Below are positions 11,746 to 23,819 of a stretch of 64,000 nucleotides of DNA, piece after piece. Under the pieces are notes generated by a model that searched no databases, was not told where the DNA came from, and saw only the letters and a program-made list of their open reading frames with translations. The stretch is from Galeopsis tetrahit (lineage: Eukaryota; Streptophyta; Magnoliopsida; Lamiales; Lamiaceae): contig OY776129.1 of assembly GCA_963675135.1 (NCBI GenBank), positions 76,663,348 to 76,727,347 of the forward strand, given 5' to 3'. Within the stretch, counting starts at the first letter, position 1. Each line of letters starts with the position of its first letter. Both the position numbers and the translations under genes were made by a program.

Positions 11746-14060
11746 CCCTCCATCATACACCTTTACCAAACGACGTAGTATGTAACTTTACAAAGAAGAT
11801 TAGCATAATCTCTGTTCAAGAATGACACGCATAAATTTAGTAGTATCTAATACGGAGTATTACTTTTTAAAAAAATGTGAGAATTTCAATTCCCATTCAT
11901 CTAATTATGATTACAAATACTTAGGCATTTAACATTAATCTCTCGCATTTCCATCCATAATTTCAAATAAGTTTCCCCAAGCCTTATTCCCAGCTTCCCT
12001 AAGGGGGTGTTTCTTTTTTGTTTTAAAAATCAGGTTTTGGATTTCAAGATCCAAAACCCGTTTTACTTCGGGATTTAAAAATCGGTTTTCAAAATCCACT
12101 CAAAACCACCCCTATCAAACATATTGATTTGACATAAAGTTATATCTATATAATATTACTTCAATCATTATATTCTTTCTCAACAATAATATAATAATAC
12201 TATAATAATATAATAATACAATAATATAATACATTTAATCATTACACACTTAACTAATCATTACAATCTCATCAAACAATAATATAATAATACAAACTCA
12301 TTCAATCTTACAACTTGATTTGACATAAAGTTAAATCCTTCACTATTTCAAAACCCAAAAGAAACACCCATATTACTATTCATCGGGATTTCAAAAACCA
12401 GGATTTCAAAATTTTGATTTTTAAAACCACCCAAGGCCCAAAAGAAACACCCACTAAAATTTTAGCGGAGATTAATTAAAAGTGGGAATGTACAAGAGTA
12501 AAATGAGAGGTATTGACTTAGTCAAGGTTTTATCTATTGTATTTTGATTATTATTTGTTTTATATATAAAGAAACTAGGGTAAGGCACGCGTTTACTAGT
12601 TAAATATATTTTAATATTAATTTAACAATTAAAATAATAATCTTTAACAATATAAATTATGATGGCTGATTTTTAAAATAATAATCTTTAACAATATAAA
12701 TTATTTGGAGATGGCTGGCATTGATCTATGATGGATGATCTTGTGTGGTAGTGATCTCAAAGTCTCAAGCGGGTAGCAGCAGTGGTGACGGCTATCTCTT
12801 AGTCAGAATCTCTTAGTCGGTTATATAGTCAGTCAAGCGGAGCGTGATCTTATCACTTTGTCAGCTGATTGACGGTGGTGATTTATGATAAGATTGCTGA
12901 TTTCTTAAGCTCCTCGTAGTCTCGGTCGGCGGTGTCATACAATTAATACAAACGGTGATTGCAGATCTCCGTAGTGTAAAATAAGTCAGTATAAGGATTT
13001 ATTGTGTATTGACTTAGTCTAAAATAATCTTCATTTAAGAAAAATGAGGAGATAAACTTAAAAGTAAGTTTGTACAAGGATACATTGTGTATTGACTTAG
13101 TCAAACAGTGACATGTGACATATTTCCACAAAATTGACTTATTCATTCAAGCAGTGACATGTGATTAGAGCTGTTACACGAACCATTTCACAAAATTGAC
13201 TTACTCAAGCAGCTCGTTACTCGATTTAGTAACAAGCTCGACTTGTTAGACTCAATATCTAATTATTTTCTTTTAATTCTATTAGGCTCGTTAGGCTCCG
13301 GCTCGATAGACTCGTTAAACACTTTAACGAGTCGAGCCGAACTCGTTTCTTAGCTCGTCAATGTTATCGAGACGAGCCGAACTCGAACTTCAAATACTCG
13401 ACTCGAATAACAATAACAGCCCTCATGTGACATATTTCCATAAAAATGTGTATGTGTAAAATTTACGAAAAATATTATAGCAAAACGAAAGGAACAAATA
13501 CAAAAAAAATATATATAAAACAATTGAATTGAGAAAAAAAGAAATAAACTATGACAATGAAATGAAAAACAATGCAAATGACTCTTATATAGAAGTAAAA
13601 ATAAGAATGTACAATTAAAATTAAAATTAAAATAAAGGGTTGAGATTAAAGATAAAGTCAAATTAATGAGAATCGAGAAATTTTGAAATATAGTGATTTG
13701 AGAAGAGAGGTTTTGTGATATTAAGTGGAGAATTCTAGAATAATAATGGGTACTTGGAAAACTCTAGAGGAGTATAATTTATTTTGATGAGTTATTTCTC
13801 ATAACATTTGATGAAATAATTTTTAAAATTGTTGATAGGATTTGCATTTCTTTTTTGAATCGTTTGCAAACAAATCTTAAAAGAAAAAAAAATTGTAGAT
13901 AATTGTGTAAAATGAAAAATGAAATAAAATTAATTTTTGGACTGATAAAAAAATAATGGGTGGAGAACACCCCCATAAAATATTATACAAATCTCAAATG
14001 TTATATATCCCACTAAAATTTTAAAATAAAATTTTATTACTAACCACACCCAAATTTTTT
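11746..14060 (-). repeat. Gene-less copy of the DMR6-like upstream flank plus dispersed repeat copy 3
   Basis: Homology with the region upstream of copy 1 starts abruptly at CCATCATACACCTTTACC (about 11747) and continues through the 4260-5990 modules, without any of the dioxygenase gene. It includes the boundary-like CTAGGGTAAGGCACGCG (near 12566), the minisatellite remnants, the GAGCTCG-rich palindromic block (13190-13430) and the conserved tail. Sequence beyond 13977 also matches 35830-36000. The inverted copy at 57720-59390 is especially close to this one, including the same chance peptide on the opposite strand (13779-13976 and 57705-57902). Confidence 0.7.
12003..12454. mobile_element. 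Tourist/Harbinger-like MITE with empty-site proof
   Basis: Termini GGGGGTGTTTCTTTT (left) and GTGGGTGTTTCTTTT (right, other strand) differ at one position. TAA flanks both sides (12000-12002 and 12455-12457). The paralogous flank near 4437-4460 reads straight through CTTCCCTAAAATTTTAGCGG without the insert, giving a natural empty site. The 452-bp element has no coding frame. Confidence 0.9.
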
Positions 14061-14900
14061 TTTATTTACCTTTTATTCTTCAAAAGAAATACAAATTGAA
14101 TAAAAAACAATTTTTTTTTATAAAATTCAAATAAACTTTTTTTTATTAAATATTTATTTATGATCGAGTTTTCTTTAATTTTTATTTTATTTAGTTTAAA
14201 AAATTGAAATACTGATTGTTATTTTTAATTTATTTATTTTATAAATTTATTTAATAGTTTCAGATTTTATTTAGATTTAATTGTTTTTCCATTTAAATAT
14301 TTTTTAATATTTAATTAATTTTTAAAATATTTTTACAAATAAGCATTTCTCCGCACATTTAATTCATTCTTCTTCTTCAACTTAAAATCCTAACCCTAGC
14401 CTTAGCCACCTTCATTGGCTGCCGCCTCCAACTCTCCGGCGAAGATGGCCCACGACCTTCGCCATGGCCGATCTATTTGTCGTCCGCCCCCATCATGGTC
14501 GTTCGCCTTGAACTCCCCTCCCCAAGCCATCGTCGTAGGAGGCCGAAAATGAAGCTCCATGGCCGTCGCCCCGATCTCCCTCACCCGAAGCCACCGCCTG
14601 CGTCGTAGACGAAGCCGCACTCGACTGGAGCCTGGTGTCGCCGCCGTCGAAGACATTGCAGGGGCCATCGCCGACGAGCCACATCGTCGGATTTCGAGGG
14701 CGACGTCTTTCACGGACCGCCCTCTCCTCCACCTTCGTCGTCCTTCCGACGTCTTTCACCATAGTCGCTGCCCGTCTGCAACAAAGCTCCGACGCCGAAG
14801 ACCAAGCACCCTGCTCCCACTCTCGGTCGCAACGAAGAAGGCTTCCATCCCTGCGCCGCCGCCGCCCTGTTCTCCGGAGGATTTTCTTGGTTGAGATAAT
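14061..14900. other. AT-rich spacer followed by a GC-rich island
   Basis: From 14400 to about 14890 the base composition switches from very AT-rich to GC-rich, with CCG/CGG-rich frames open on both strands (for example 14559-14894 plus and 14402-14713 minus). No domain, splice signal or codon preference favours one strand. This is probably a captured or transposon-internal fragment rather than a gene. Confidence 0.45.
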
Positions 14901-15129
14901 TTGCATAGTTTGACAGGCACGTTGTTTAATAAAAGTTAGTGGTTGATGATGTAAGATAAAGGAGTGGTATTTTAGGTAATTTGATGATGTGTAAAGTGAA
15001 ATGTATGGAAAAAAAAAAGAGTAATAAATTTGAAAATAAAATGATGTTGTGAGGTTATTAATTTTGTGGTGTATTTTCATATTAAGAGTGTGCAAATAAT
15101 TTTAGGATGTTTCAATAAGGAAAGTGTGC

Positions 15130-16095
15130 AAGTAATCACGAGAATAAGAAAAGCAAGTTAGAACTATGATCAGATATCAAATGTGAGAAAGCAAGTAAAA
15201 CTATGATCAGATATCAAATGTGAGAAGTAGTGTTCGGGTGTTCTTCATTAGGTGGAAATCGATTAAAGCTTGGACGTTTAATTCATTGGTTGGTGTATAT
15301 AATAAGAGTAATCGAGGATCGAGGAATGGTAGAGTCGTTCTTATCCGGGTAATCACACAATCAATTAGAGGATTCTACCTAAGCTATACTAATTTGATTC
15401 CTAATTTCTAATCATGTTTTTCCACCTGCTGGGTAATCACACAATCAATTAGAGGATTCAGATTCAATTAATGTAAATTAATGGGGTTCTAATGAAATTT
15501 ACCCATCTCTCGTTGCGATAAATCAATATATACTTAAATCACACTTTATCAACCCTCGATTATACGATCTAACACAATTAACCAACTTTCGTTGCACTAA
15601 TCATGCTTCAACATAAATCCAAATAATTGAAATCATGCAATTGATCAATAAATACCTACTAATTTAATCAATACACCACACCAATAGAATTAAACAATAA
15701 AAATCAAGCTAAAAATCTAATTCCGTCATAAATTCAAACACTCAAATATCAACAAACCTAGCTAATAACTAAATTAACAAATGAAAACAAACTTATTAAA
15801 TATAAACAATAAAACATGGAATTAAAATGTCCAATATTTTTCGAATTAAATACTCAATTAAACTCTACTTAAAAAATAAAACATTAAATAAAAACTAAAC
15901 TAATGAGTAGGTTGGGGAAGGAGAGAGTTTCTCCCCGAGAGCTGTTCTGTATTGCGCATTCCCCCTTCGAATGGTTGCTGTCCTGCGTGTTCCCAAATTG
16001 GCCGAAGCCCCCAGTTAAAATGGGCCCCTCCTCTGCTTGAGTGTGGGTTGTGGCCAGTTGATTGGAAATGGGCCTGCTTCTTTCCATTTTTTTAA
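15130..16095. other. Probable LTR-retrotransposon remnant
   Basis: The stretch has short direct repeats (AACTATGATCAGATATCAAA twice, about 34 bp apart near 15162; GGGTAATCACACAATCAATT at about 15347 and 15431) and non-coding DNA of LTR-like composition. It appears to resume at 16995-17128 and again after 18177, so the two Mutator-like elements probably sit inside it. The outer ends were not found. Confidence 0.35.
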
Positions 16096-16985
16096 GGTCA
16101 CGGCTATACACACAGGCTTATTGAGGACACCCACCGGCAAAAAAAATCAACAAGAGTACTTGAAATATCTTATATACCCTTTTATGAAATTTTGAAAAAA
16201 TAAAAGTAAATGAGTACACCCACACTCACTCATTTCACGATAAAATCGGCCATACCATCACCATACTATAAAAAAAAAAAACTCAAAACAATATTTTTCG
16301 AATAAAAATGTCCAATATTTTCCGAAACAATATTTTACAAAAAAAAATACAAAAAATCTTGGCTTCGACAAAAAAATTCGGACAAACACTAAGGGAAAAA
16401 ATTTCGGATAAACACCAAAAGTTAGGGGAAAAATATCGGACAAAGTAACTTTATTCGGCAATTTTTTTTTGGCAAATACAAAAAATCGAAAAACGTAATT
16501 AGATTCGGCAAAAAAATTAGGACAAACACACAAAATTCGAAAAAAAAAAATTATTTTTGGTCTAGATTAGTAAAAACTCTAAACAATAATTTTTCTAAAC
16601 TTACTAGAAGAGGAGGTTTCGAACGACGGATGTTGCGAACGGTAGCACTGGGAGGGCGTGCGAATGGAGAGGGAGGGGGACGTGACGGCGACGCCCGTGC
16701 AAACGGCGAGGGAGGGATCGTGACGGCGGCCTCATCGCTTGGCCTTCTCATCAGTAACGTAACAGCAACGACGATGGCAGCCGCTTGGAGGGATGAGAAG
16801 ATAGGCGGTGGTCGCCTGTAGTGGGAGGAAGAGAGGGTACTGTGTGAAAATGTGAGAGAAGAGGTAGAGGGAATTTATTTAGGGTTTCGAATGGTAGGGG
16901 TATTTTAGATTTTTTCACGTGGTGTCCTCACCCGTGTTTAGCCAATGGGTGTCCTCAATAACCCTGTGTGTGTAAAACCGTGGCC
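16096..16985. mobile_element. Mutator-like non-autonomous element A
   Basis: Long terminal inverted repeats of about 43 bp share the core TTATTGAGGACACCC. The left end starts GGTCACGG and the right end closes CCGTGGCC. An exact 9-bp duplication TTTTTTTAA flanks it (16087-16095 and 16986-16994), the size expected for the Mutator superfamily. The 890-bp interior is AT-rich apart from a GC-rich core (about 16610-16830) open in both directions, of the kind seen in Pack-MULE cargo. No transposase is present. Confidence 0.85.
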
Positions 16986-17136
16986 TTTTTTTAATTGCTG
17001 ATGGGCCTTTCTTATTTGTGCTGCTAGGATGTGGGTTCCTTGAGTTATCATTCTTTGGGCCAAAACAATTAATTTTGTGGGCTGCCGAATTTAGCCTTCA
17101 TCATTTCCCTTTCTTTTCTTCTTGAACCCGTTAAAT

Positions 17137-18168
17137 GGCGTTGGCTATATACCCCTCCAGCTTTGTTAAGTATACTCCCCCTCCTCATTTATTAATTTAA
17201 TAATCATGTAAAATACCTAAATTACCCTTCAACTAAAATGTTCATGATAAATGCACTCCCCTACTTTTAAACCCTAAATCTAATTCTAGTTTAAAGAGGA
17301 GTCATCGCACCTCCGGTCATCTCGTCGCCGGTGCACCCCATAGAGGAAAAAAAAACATTTTTAACACTGCTTTGTCGACGAGAAACAAAAGTGTCGACAC
17401 TGATTTGTTGACAAAAGTATTTCTCGTCGGTAAATCAGTGTCGACAATGTATTTTTTTTAAAAAAATAAAAGAATTCCACAACTCATGGTCCATAATATA
17501 CTCTCTCGTCCACAACGATTTGTACGAGAGAGTATATTACGATTTGTACGAGAGAGTATATTAGGGTTGTAAAAAATTGAAAAAAAAAAAAAAGTGACGG
17601 GAAAAATGGCAGAAAAGGAAAAAAAAAAAAAAAAAAAGGGACGGCCGGGCGGCCGCCGTGAATGGGGGAGGAGGTTGCCGTGGGAGGGAGATGGCGGCGG
17701 CGTCGCTGGGCGAGAGGCGGCGGCGCCCCCGTACAGCAGAAAAAAAAAACTGAAACTTACCTGCTGGGCAAGGGGGCGGCGGCGACTAGCGGCGCGCGCG
17801 AGGGAAAGAGAGAGCGACGGGCGGCGCTGGGCAAAGGGGCGCCGCCGCTTCGCCTGAACAAAAAAAAGAAAAAAACCTACCTTCAACCTTCGGCGGCGAG
17901 GGAGGCGCTGGGTAAGCGGCCGCGAGGAAGGGGCAGCGGCGCTTGGAGGCGGAGGCGGCCGCTATTTTGGGAGAAGAAGAAAAGAGGTGTGGAGTGTTGA
18001 GAAGAGGAAGAAAGAATAGGGTTTTTTTATGATTTAATAGGGGGAGTGTATTTATAAGGGTAGATTAGGTATTTTGTAGGGGAGTATATATAACTTTTTA
18101 CATTAAAAATGGGGTACATGTATCTGGGGGTATATTTAACAAGGTTGGAGGGGTATATAGCCAACGCC
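17137..18168. mobile_element. Mutator-like non-autonomous element B
   Basis: Inverted ends GGCGTTGGCTATATACCCCT (left) and the matching complement at the right extend about 45 bp. The direct duplication CGTTAAAT flanks it (17129-17136 and 18169-18176), or 9 bp if one C is shared. The 1032-bp interior holds a GC-rich core (17640-17960) with frames on both strands. It also carries inverted repeats around 17365-17450 (GTCGACACTGATTTG) and 17490-17560 (ACGAGAGAGTATATT). It lies only about 150 bp from element A. No transposase is present. Confidence 0.8.
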
Positions 18169-18289
18169 CGTTAAATTTCTCTTCTCCTCGGTTCATTGAC
18201 TACACAATATAATTGAGGCATGTTTTGCTCTAAAAATTTTGATTTTTCTACAAAAATAGCAAATTACATAATTTCTCTAAATCAAGTGT

Positions 18290-19163
18290 AATGAGTCAAA
18301 TTAGTGTAAAAATCAACAAAATTTACGATCATTGACATGCGTTAATTTTTTTATTTTATTTTTTTGAAAATATAAATCTTATCAATTATTTGATATACAT
18401 TGACAGGTCATTGACCTGCGTTAATTTTAATTTTTTTATTGAAAGTATAAATCTTATCAATTATTTGATATACATTGATTCACAGATCATTGACATGCGT
18501 CAATCACATGATACCAAGCCCTGCATTTGTTAGGATCAAATTTCATCAATACAATATTTCAAATTTAATTGAAGAATAATGAGTTTGATTAACTTATTGT
18601 GGTACATATTAACACACATCATTATTCCAAACATTTTTTATGAAATAATTGTCAGATTTACCCCCAAACCAACCCAAAACAAAAAAAAAGGAAAAACTTA
18701 CGGTTGGATGGTGGGGTTTGAAAATTGTTTATTTGGTTATCAACATTTTGAAAACAATAGACTGCAAAAAAATGCAATCAAGTTGGTTTGCCTACTATAT
18801 GAATGAGAGAGGCTGACGTATAGAAGCTAGCGTCATCATCTAGAATACCAAATTAGTACAATTTTTTTCGGTTAGGCATGCGCAAACGGTTCGAACGATT
18901 TCATACGATTAACAAGTTTCATTGAAGTTGGCTCCATAGTTGAACCAACAAATCAACGGAATCATAAACAAACTGAAGAAACAATCAGATTTTGCGTAAA
19001 TCACAACAAAATTATTATTCTTCATATATTACATACATACATAAAGAGACTATAAAGATACTAATAAAACTACAACCCGGCAACATTCATTCATTCATTC
19101 TAAACAGCTGAATAAATGAGATTCCTATAAAACTGATGGGTTGTAAAAGAAAAAAAAGTAGTG
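18290..19163 (-). repeat. 3' flank of DMR6-like copy 2 (duplicate of 2020-2842)
   Basis: Collinear with the flank of copy 1, differing by small indels. It includes short repeats of the type ATATACATTGACAG(A/G)TCATTG. No other gene is present. Confidence 0.7.
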
Positions 19164-20471
19164 CTAATTCTTGAATAGCTCCAAACAGTGCTCCTGGTCG
19201 AGGTTTCGGCTCCAGAATTTTTTGTAATACTCAGTGTAGGTGTAGTCCCTATAAAGGGCTCCGTCTTCTTCTCTTGTTAGTTCCTTTGGCGCGCTAATAT
19301 TTGCAGCGTCGCAAGGGCAGAGGAACGAAGCTATCGACAGCCTCGCCTTATCTGCATTTACAACAGCTCGATGCCAAATGCTTTTGTACTTGCCATTACT
19401 GAATGCCTGCACAAATACTCACTTTGAGAAGCAGCTTTTGATATGTATGATTCTTCACTTTCTGTTACTAAACAATTCTTTTGCAAACACTTGTCAATTT
19501 AATCACTTTTTCACAAAGCAAAAGGAGCATAATCATGTGTAGAGTTTACCTGAATTTGATCACCGATGTTAATGACAAAAGCGTCGGGGTGGGGCTTAAT
19601 TGCTAGCCATTTTCCATCCTTGAGAACCTGAAGACCAGATACTTGCAAATCTTGAAGGAGAATGGTGAGGGCGTTGGGATCCGTATGAGCTGGCAATCCA
19701 TACGTTAAGTCCGGTTGAGGGCAAGCAGGATAATAATTAACGGCCATATGTTGGCCTTGCTCGCCTAACACGTTCTTTAGCTCGTCTTTATGTAATCCTA
19801 GGCTCTCCGATATGGCTTCCTGCAATCTGAACCCCAGTTGTCGAACTTCCATGCAGTAACTGCTTACAACATCCCTACAATTAAAGCCAACAAACGGTTA
19901 AGTGGGGGAAAACATAGTGGAATTAATCTGGGATAAGAGAGTAGAATTACTTGAAAGAAGAGGGATTAGAAGGCCACTCAGGCACATATTTGTCCAAGGG
20001 ATAACAATGAAGCCTTAAATAATCCCTCCAATTGTGAACCGTCTCCTTCTTCACGTTGAAACTCGTTGATAGTCGCATAGTTTTCGTAGGGTCGTCCGAG
20101 TATAATTTCATCTTCTCTTCCACAGGTAAATTAAAGAATTCATGAGCCACCCTCTGGATTTTAACTACTTTTTCTTTTGGTACCCCATGATTTATCACCT
20201 GCACATTCATAACACATATTAAGACCCCCAGAGTAATATAAACATATATAAACGGTGCCTTTAGATCAAGATTAACCTGGAAGAACCCGTAGTCTCGACA
20301 AGCGTCGCCTATCTGCTTTACTACTAAACTTTGATCATGGCAGGCCAAGTCAATGACTGGAACATCATTGCACTCCTGGACTTCCGACAGCCTTGGCCTA
20401 TCGGATTCTGGACGGATATAACTACTCGGGAGGCTTAAGAACTCGACTCCACTAATCACCTTTGTTTCCAT
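19164..20471 (-). CDS. DMR6: DMR6-like 2-oxoglutarate/Fe(II)-dependent dioxygenase, copy 2 (intact)
   Basis: Four exons on the minus strand, 20277-20471, 19951-20198, 19550-19874 and 19164-19406, join in phase to 336 residues, close to Arabidopsis DMR6. DMR6 and its relatives hydroxylate salicylic acid (5- or 3-position) and dampen immunity; they are cytosolic enzymes using Fe(II), 2-oxoglutarate and O2. Visible features are the N-terminal DIOX_N region (about 38-145) with the WRDYLRLHCYP signature; the metal triad His211-x-Asp213 (in PAHTDPN) and His268 (in SIWHRAVVN); Arg278-x-Ser280 for 2-oxoglutarate; and the C-terminal EYYKKFWSRNLDQ. Intron 1 is short and contains no stop in frame. A TATATATAG stretch lies about 150 bp upstream. 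It is the only complete member of the local cluster. Exact substrate is inferred; flavone synthase-type activity in the same clade cannot be excluded. Confidence 0.92.
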
Positions 20472-21390
20472 GGAAGGAAAGACACTACTGAAGCTCTCAA
20501 AAACGTCGTCTGGATTCCTTCATCCGTTGCTGAACAACACAAACGTACAAGGTTAATTAGCTTTTCTACTTCCAATTGTAAACTCAAGAAAGAGGTTACA
20601 TACAGAAGGTCATATATATAGCATAACAAATGCCACAACCTCAGTAATACAAATGATTATACTACAAGTGCCTAAAAAGGTAAGATGAGATGATAACTTT
20701 ATATAAATTGGCGCATAGCATGACTAGGCTTTTGGATAAGCAGCAGCCCATATGACATCTTTTACACAAACACATGATATGCATAATACAAAACTCCCAT
20801 TGTCACACATACCGTCCATCCATCACACACCATACCTTTACCAAACGACGTAGTATCTTATTTTAAAAACATACTGAAAATTCTACTTTTCTAAATTATA
20901 CAGAGGACACTTTTTAAAAAACATGTGAAAAGTTCAATTCCCATTCATCTTATTTATGATTACAAATACTTAGGCATTTAACATCAATCTCTCGCATTTC
21001 CATCTATAATTTCAAACAAGTTTCCCCATAGAAACAGCAGCTTCCCCAATCTATGTTCGATTGTGCATACCAAATGATCGAAACAGAACCGAAACATAAA
21101 GCAAGATAGCAATCAACACAGCAAAGTGCAGTGTGTGGGAGATGAAAATTAACAAGGGTAGATAAAAGGGGCACCTGGGGCAATGTCTTCTTCTTCTACA
21201 AAACTAATTGCAGCTAATTTTACATTGAACAATTCATATATTTATACGCAAGTTTGAAACCGTAATTGGAACAGTGAATTATTAGGGGGGAAATAAATAA
21301 TTAATAAAATAAAATAGCTCTGTACCATTACCATCTCTCACTCACTTCAAGAGCTGCGTCGTCAATCAATCCCATACCCTGGAACCGCCA

Positions 21391-21455
21391 TGACGTCAAC
21401 GCGGATTGGGGGAGTGACGTCACCCATTTCAAGACTTGTGAAGAGGATGACGTCA
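21391..21455. promoter_or_regulatory. Cluster of three TGACGTCA palindromes
   Basis: Perfect TGACGTCA octamers lie at 21391-21398, 21415-21422 and 21448-21455, about 920-985 bp upstream of the copy 2 start codon. TGACG cores are the binding sites of TGA-class bZIP factors, which act with NPR1 in salicylate responses. The flanks of copy 1 and copy 3 examined here do not carry this block. The regulatory role is inference. Confidence 0.5.
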
Positions 21456-21628
21456 TCTGATGGCGTCGTCCATGACATCTAATTTTGGGTCGAATACGTG
21501 CCTGCGATACACGGTTTTTACTCTTCTTCGCGATTCGGATATTCTTCAATTTAATATTTGAATTAGATGAATTTATTAGATGAGTATAATATGTACATAG
21601 AGCTTGACTCGAAAGGCATATTGTAGTA

Positions 21629-21869
21629 CTTCCTCCGTCACGAGGAACTTGCACCCTTGTAATGACACACATTTTAAGAAATGTGTGCGTATAAATTTTT
21701 ATAAATAAAATAAACTAAAAAGTAAATTGAGTGTGGAAAAGTAATGACATATGGGTAAATATGAGTATATTTCAAAGGTGAGGGTTGTGAAGATATTTTC
21801 TTTTATAGAGTGTGCAAATTGGTATGGGACATTCAGGAAAGTGTGCAAATTTATGTGGGACTGAAGGAG
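21629..21869. mobile_element. Stowaway-like MITE
   Basis: TA-flanked element with ends CTTCCTCCGTCACGAGGAAC and, at the right on the other strand, CTCCTTCAGTCCCACATAAA. It is 241 bp, non-coding, and matches Stowaway termini and target. The neighbouring 21870-22558 shows no gene. Confidence 0.7.
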
Positions 21870-22558
21870 TAATTTTTAAGCTTTTGATTTCTGAGAAAGG
21901 GCCCAGATCTTGATGGGTTGTACTAATTTCATTTTTTTGTTCAAGCATGATTTGTACTACTATTTAATACTCAAGTTGCGTTTGATTAGCATTAGTATTT
22001 AATTGATGGACTATTTTTTCTATTTAAAAAATGATGTTAAGTAGAGACACTGTCTAATTTGGGATGGTACAGAGTGAACGTTCGGATCTTCGGTGGCAGT
22101 ATTTTTTGGAATTGTGGTGGGTTGTGTCGTTCACAAGGGTTGTTGATTAGGAGTTAGGGGTGACATGCTATGCGATAAAGTTTGCTCATTTCAAAGGCCA
22201 GATTGATATCGACTCATATCTAAAACTTGACCGACTTGATTTTCAACTTGATTTTCAACGAGAGCTCCTATTTTATTTTTTTTAGAAGAGATATCGTATT
22301 CTATTAAAGTTAGCACGTGAAAGTGGTTAAAAACTCACAAATCTAACATTTTTTGGCATTCTTATCACAATTGGGAACGAGCCCTGTACTCATATTTTTA
22401 TACAAGTCTAATATTTACCTCTTTAAAAAAAGTTGACTTAATTTATTAAATAATCTCTAATTACAATATAAAAGTTGACTTAAGTTATCCGGTATTTTAC
22501 CAAATATTTTTTACACATTACTAAATCATTTAAAAATACTCATTTATTTTACATATGA

Positions 22559-22801
22559 TAAAGTCTAGTATGCACTCGAGTGCATGTTATGCACCCTAGT
22601 CCATGTTGCACTTTTCAGTTTTATTGACTTACACTTTTGGGTAAATGGTGTTGCACTTTTCAATTATTACTAAAAATATTATTATACAGTTTAATAATTG
22701 AAAAGTGCAACAACATTTACCAAAAAATGTAAGTCAGTAAAACTGAAAAGTGCAACATGAACTAGAGTGCATAACATGCACTCGAGTGGTATGACCAATC
22801 C
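22559..22801 (-). mobile_element. Palindromic-end MITE family, copy 1
   Basis: Begins AAAGTCTAGTATGCACTCG and ends in the complement of GGATTGGTCATACCACTCG. It has the family core ATGTTGCACTTTTCAG near both ends in inverted order. Near-identical 9-mers (TTACATATG and TTACCTATG) flank it. It is opposite in orientation to the copies at 25654, 38272 and 52873. The following 22802-23820 holds no recognisable gene. Confidence 0.75.
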
Positions 22802-23819
22802 TTTACCTATGTACCACTAAATCTCATTTAAAAAAAAAAAAGTGTACCGATTACTATGTGCAAGTTGGTGTAGAATTATCTCCCTGAAAATTTAGGTGGA
22901 GCCTATGAAAGTGAAAAAAGGGCAAAAGTTATATGGCCCTAAAACCACGCACATGTTGATTTACAACATCACCGACAGCGATGCTGCTAAATTAAATTCG
23001 TCCTGCATTAAATCAATGCTCTGTTTTTTTCTGCGTCGACCTTGACTCTCTCTTCGTCAAGGAATCTAATTTCTTTAATTTTTAGATTCTTAATCTTAAA
23101 TTAGGAAGAATATAATGAAAATTATTAATTTAAATTAGTTTGTAGTTTGTACTGACTTAATACGAATTAATATTTTTTATTGTATAAACTAATTATCAAT
23201 TTCTTTCTAAAATTTATTTTGTATAATTCATGAAATTACGAGACTCAAAAATAATGTCATTTTACACGAAACTCTTTTATCTCTATTATAGCCATTCAAG
23301 AATCAATATATAAATGAACCGCCTGTGTCAAAAAATATATAGTACTCCGTATATATGAACCGCAAGACGCCACGTCTACCACTTTATCTAACACAAGATC
23401 TAAAATTGGATTATCTTGAATTTCTCTAAAATTTTACTATCGATGAAGCTCAATGGTGAAGCAAGTGGGCTTTGTCCTACAAAGGATATTTTCTACTATA
23501 CATTTCTTGATGGTTCAATTATCTTTCTATGGTTATGTATTTTATTATTATTATAAGATCATTACAATCAAAACAATAAATTTTATGAGTTAGATTTTCA
23601 GTTTAAAATGGAATAATTGACAATATTGTTTTTTTCTAATTGAAGAAGTGAAAAGACGAATGTAACTTTTGTCCACTTATTTATAAGATAAAATGAAATG
23701 TGAACAAGATTGATACCTAGTAAGTATGCATTTTTTTTTTTTTTTTTTTGACGGATAGCAAAGTATGCTCATTGTTACTTTTTTTTTTTAGAACAATTTC
23801 AATTGTTACTGAATTTTGC

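Noticed and set aside
13350..13976. Minus-strand Phe/Leu-rich frames as genes, because the same peptide occurs at 57705-57902
   Set aside because: Identity reflects DNA-level duplication of the repeat. The frame is absent or broken in other copies (for example near 36960-37090 and 5930).
14402..15095. Overlapping Arg/Pro/Ser-rich frames on both strands
   Set aside because: Both strands are equally open because of CCG/CGG composition; no recognisable domain, no conserved splice sites.
17458..18000. Arg/Gly-rich frames as a gene
   Set aside because: They fall wholly inside a Mutator-like element with GC-rich low-complexity cargo and are open on both strands.
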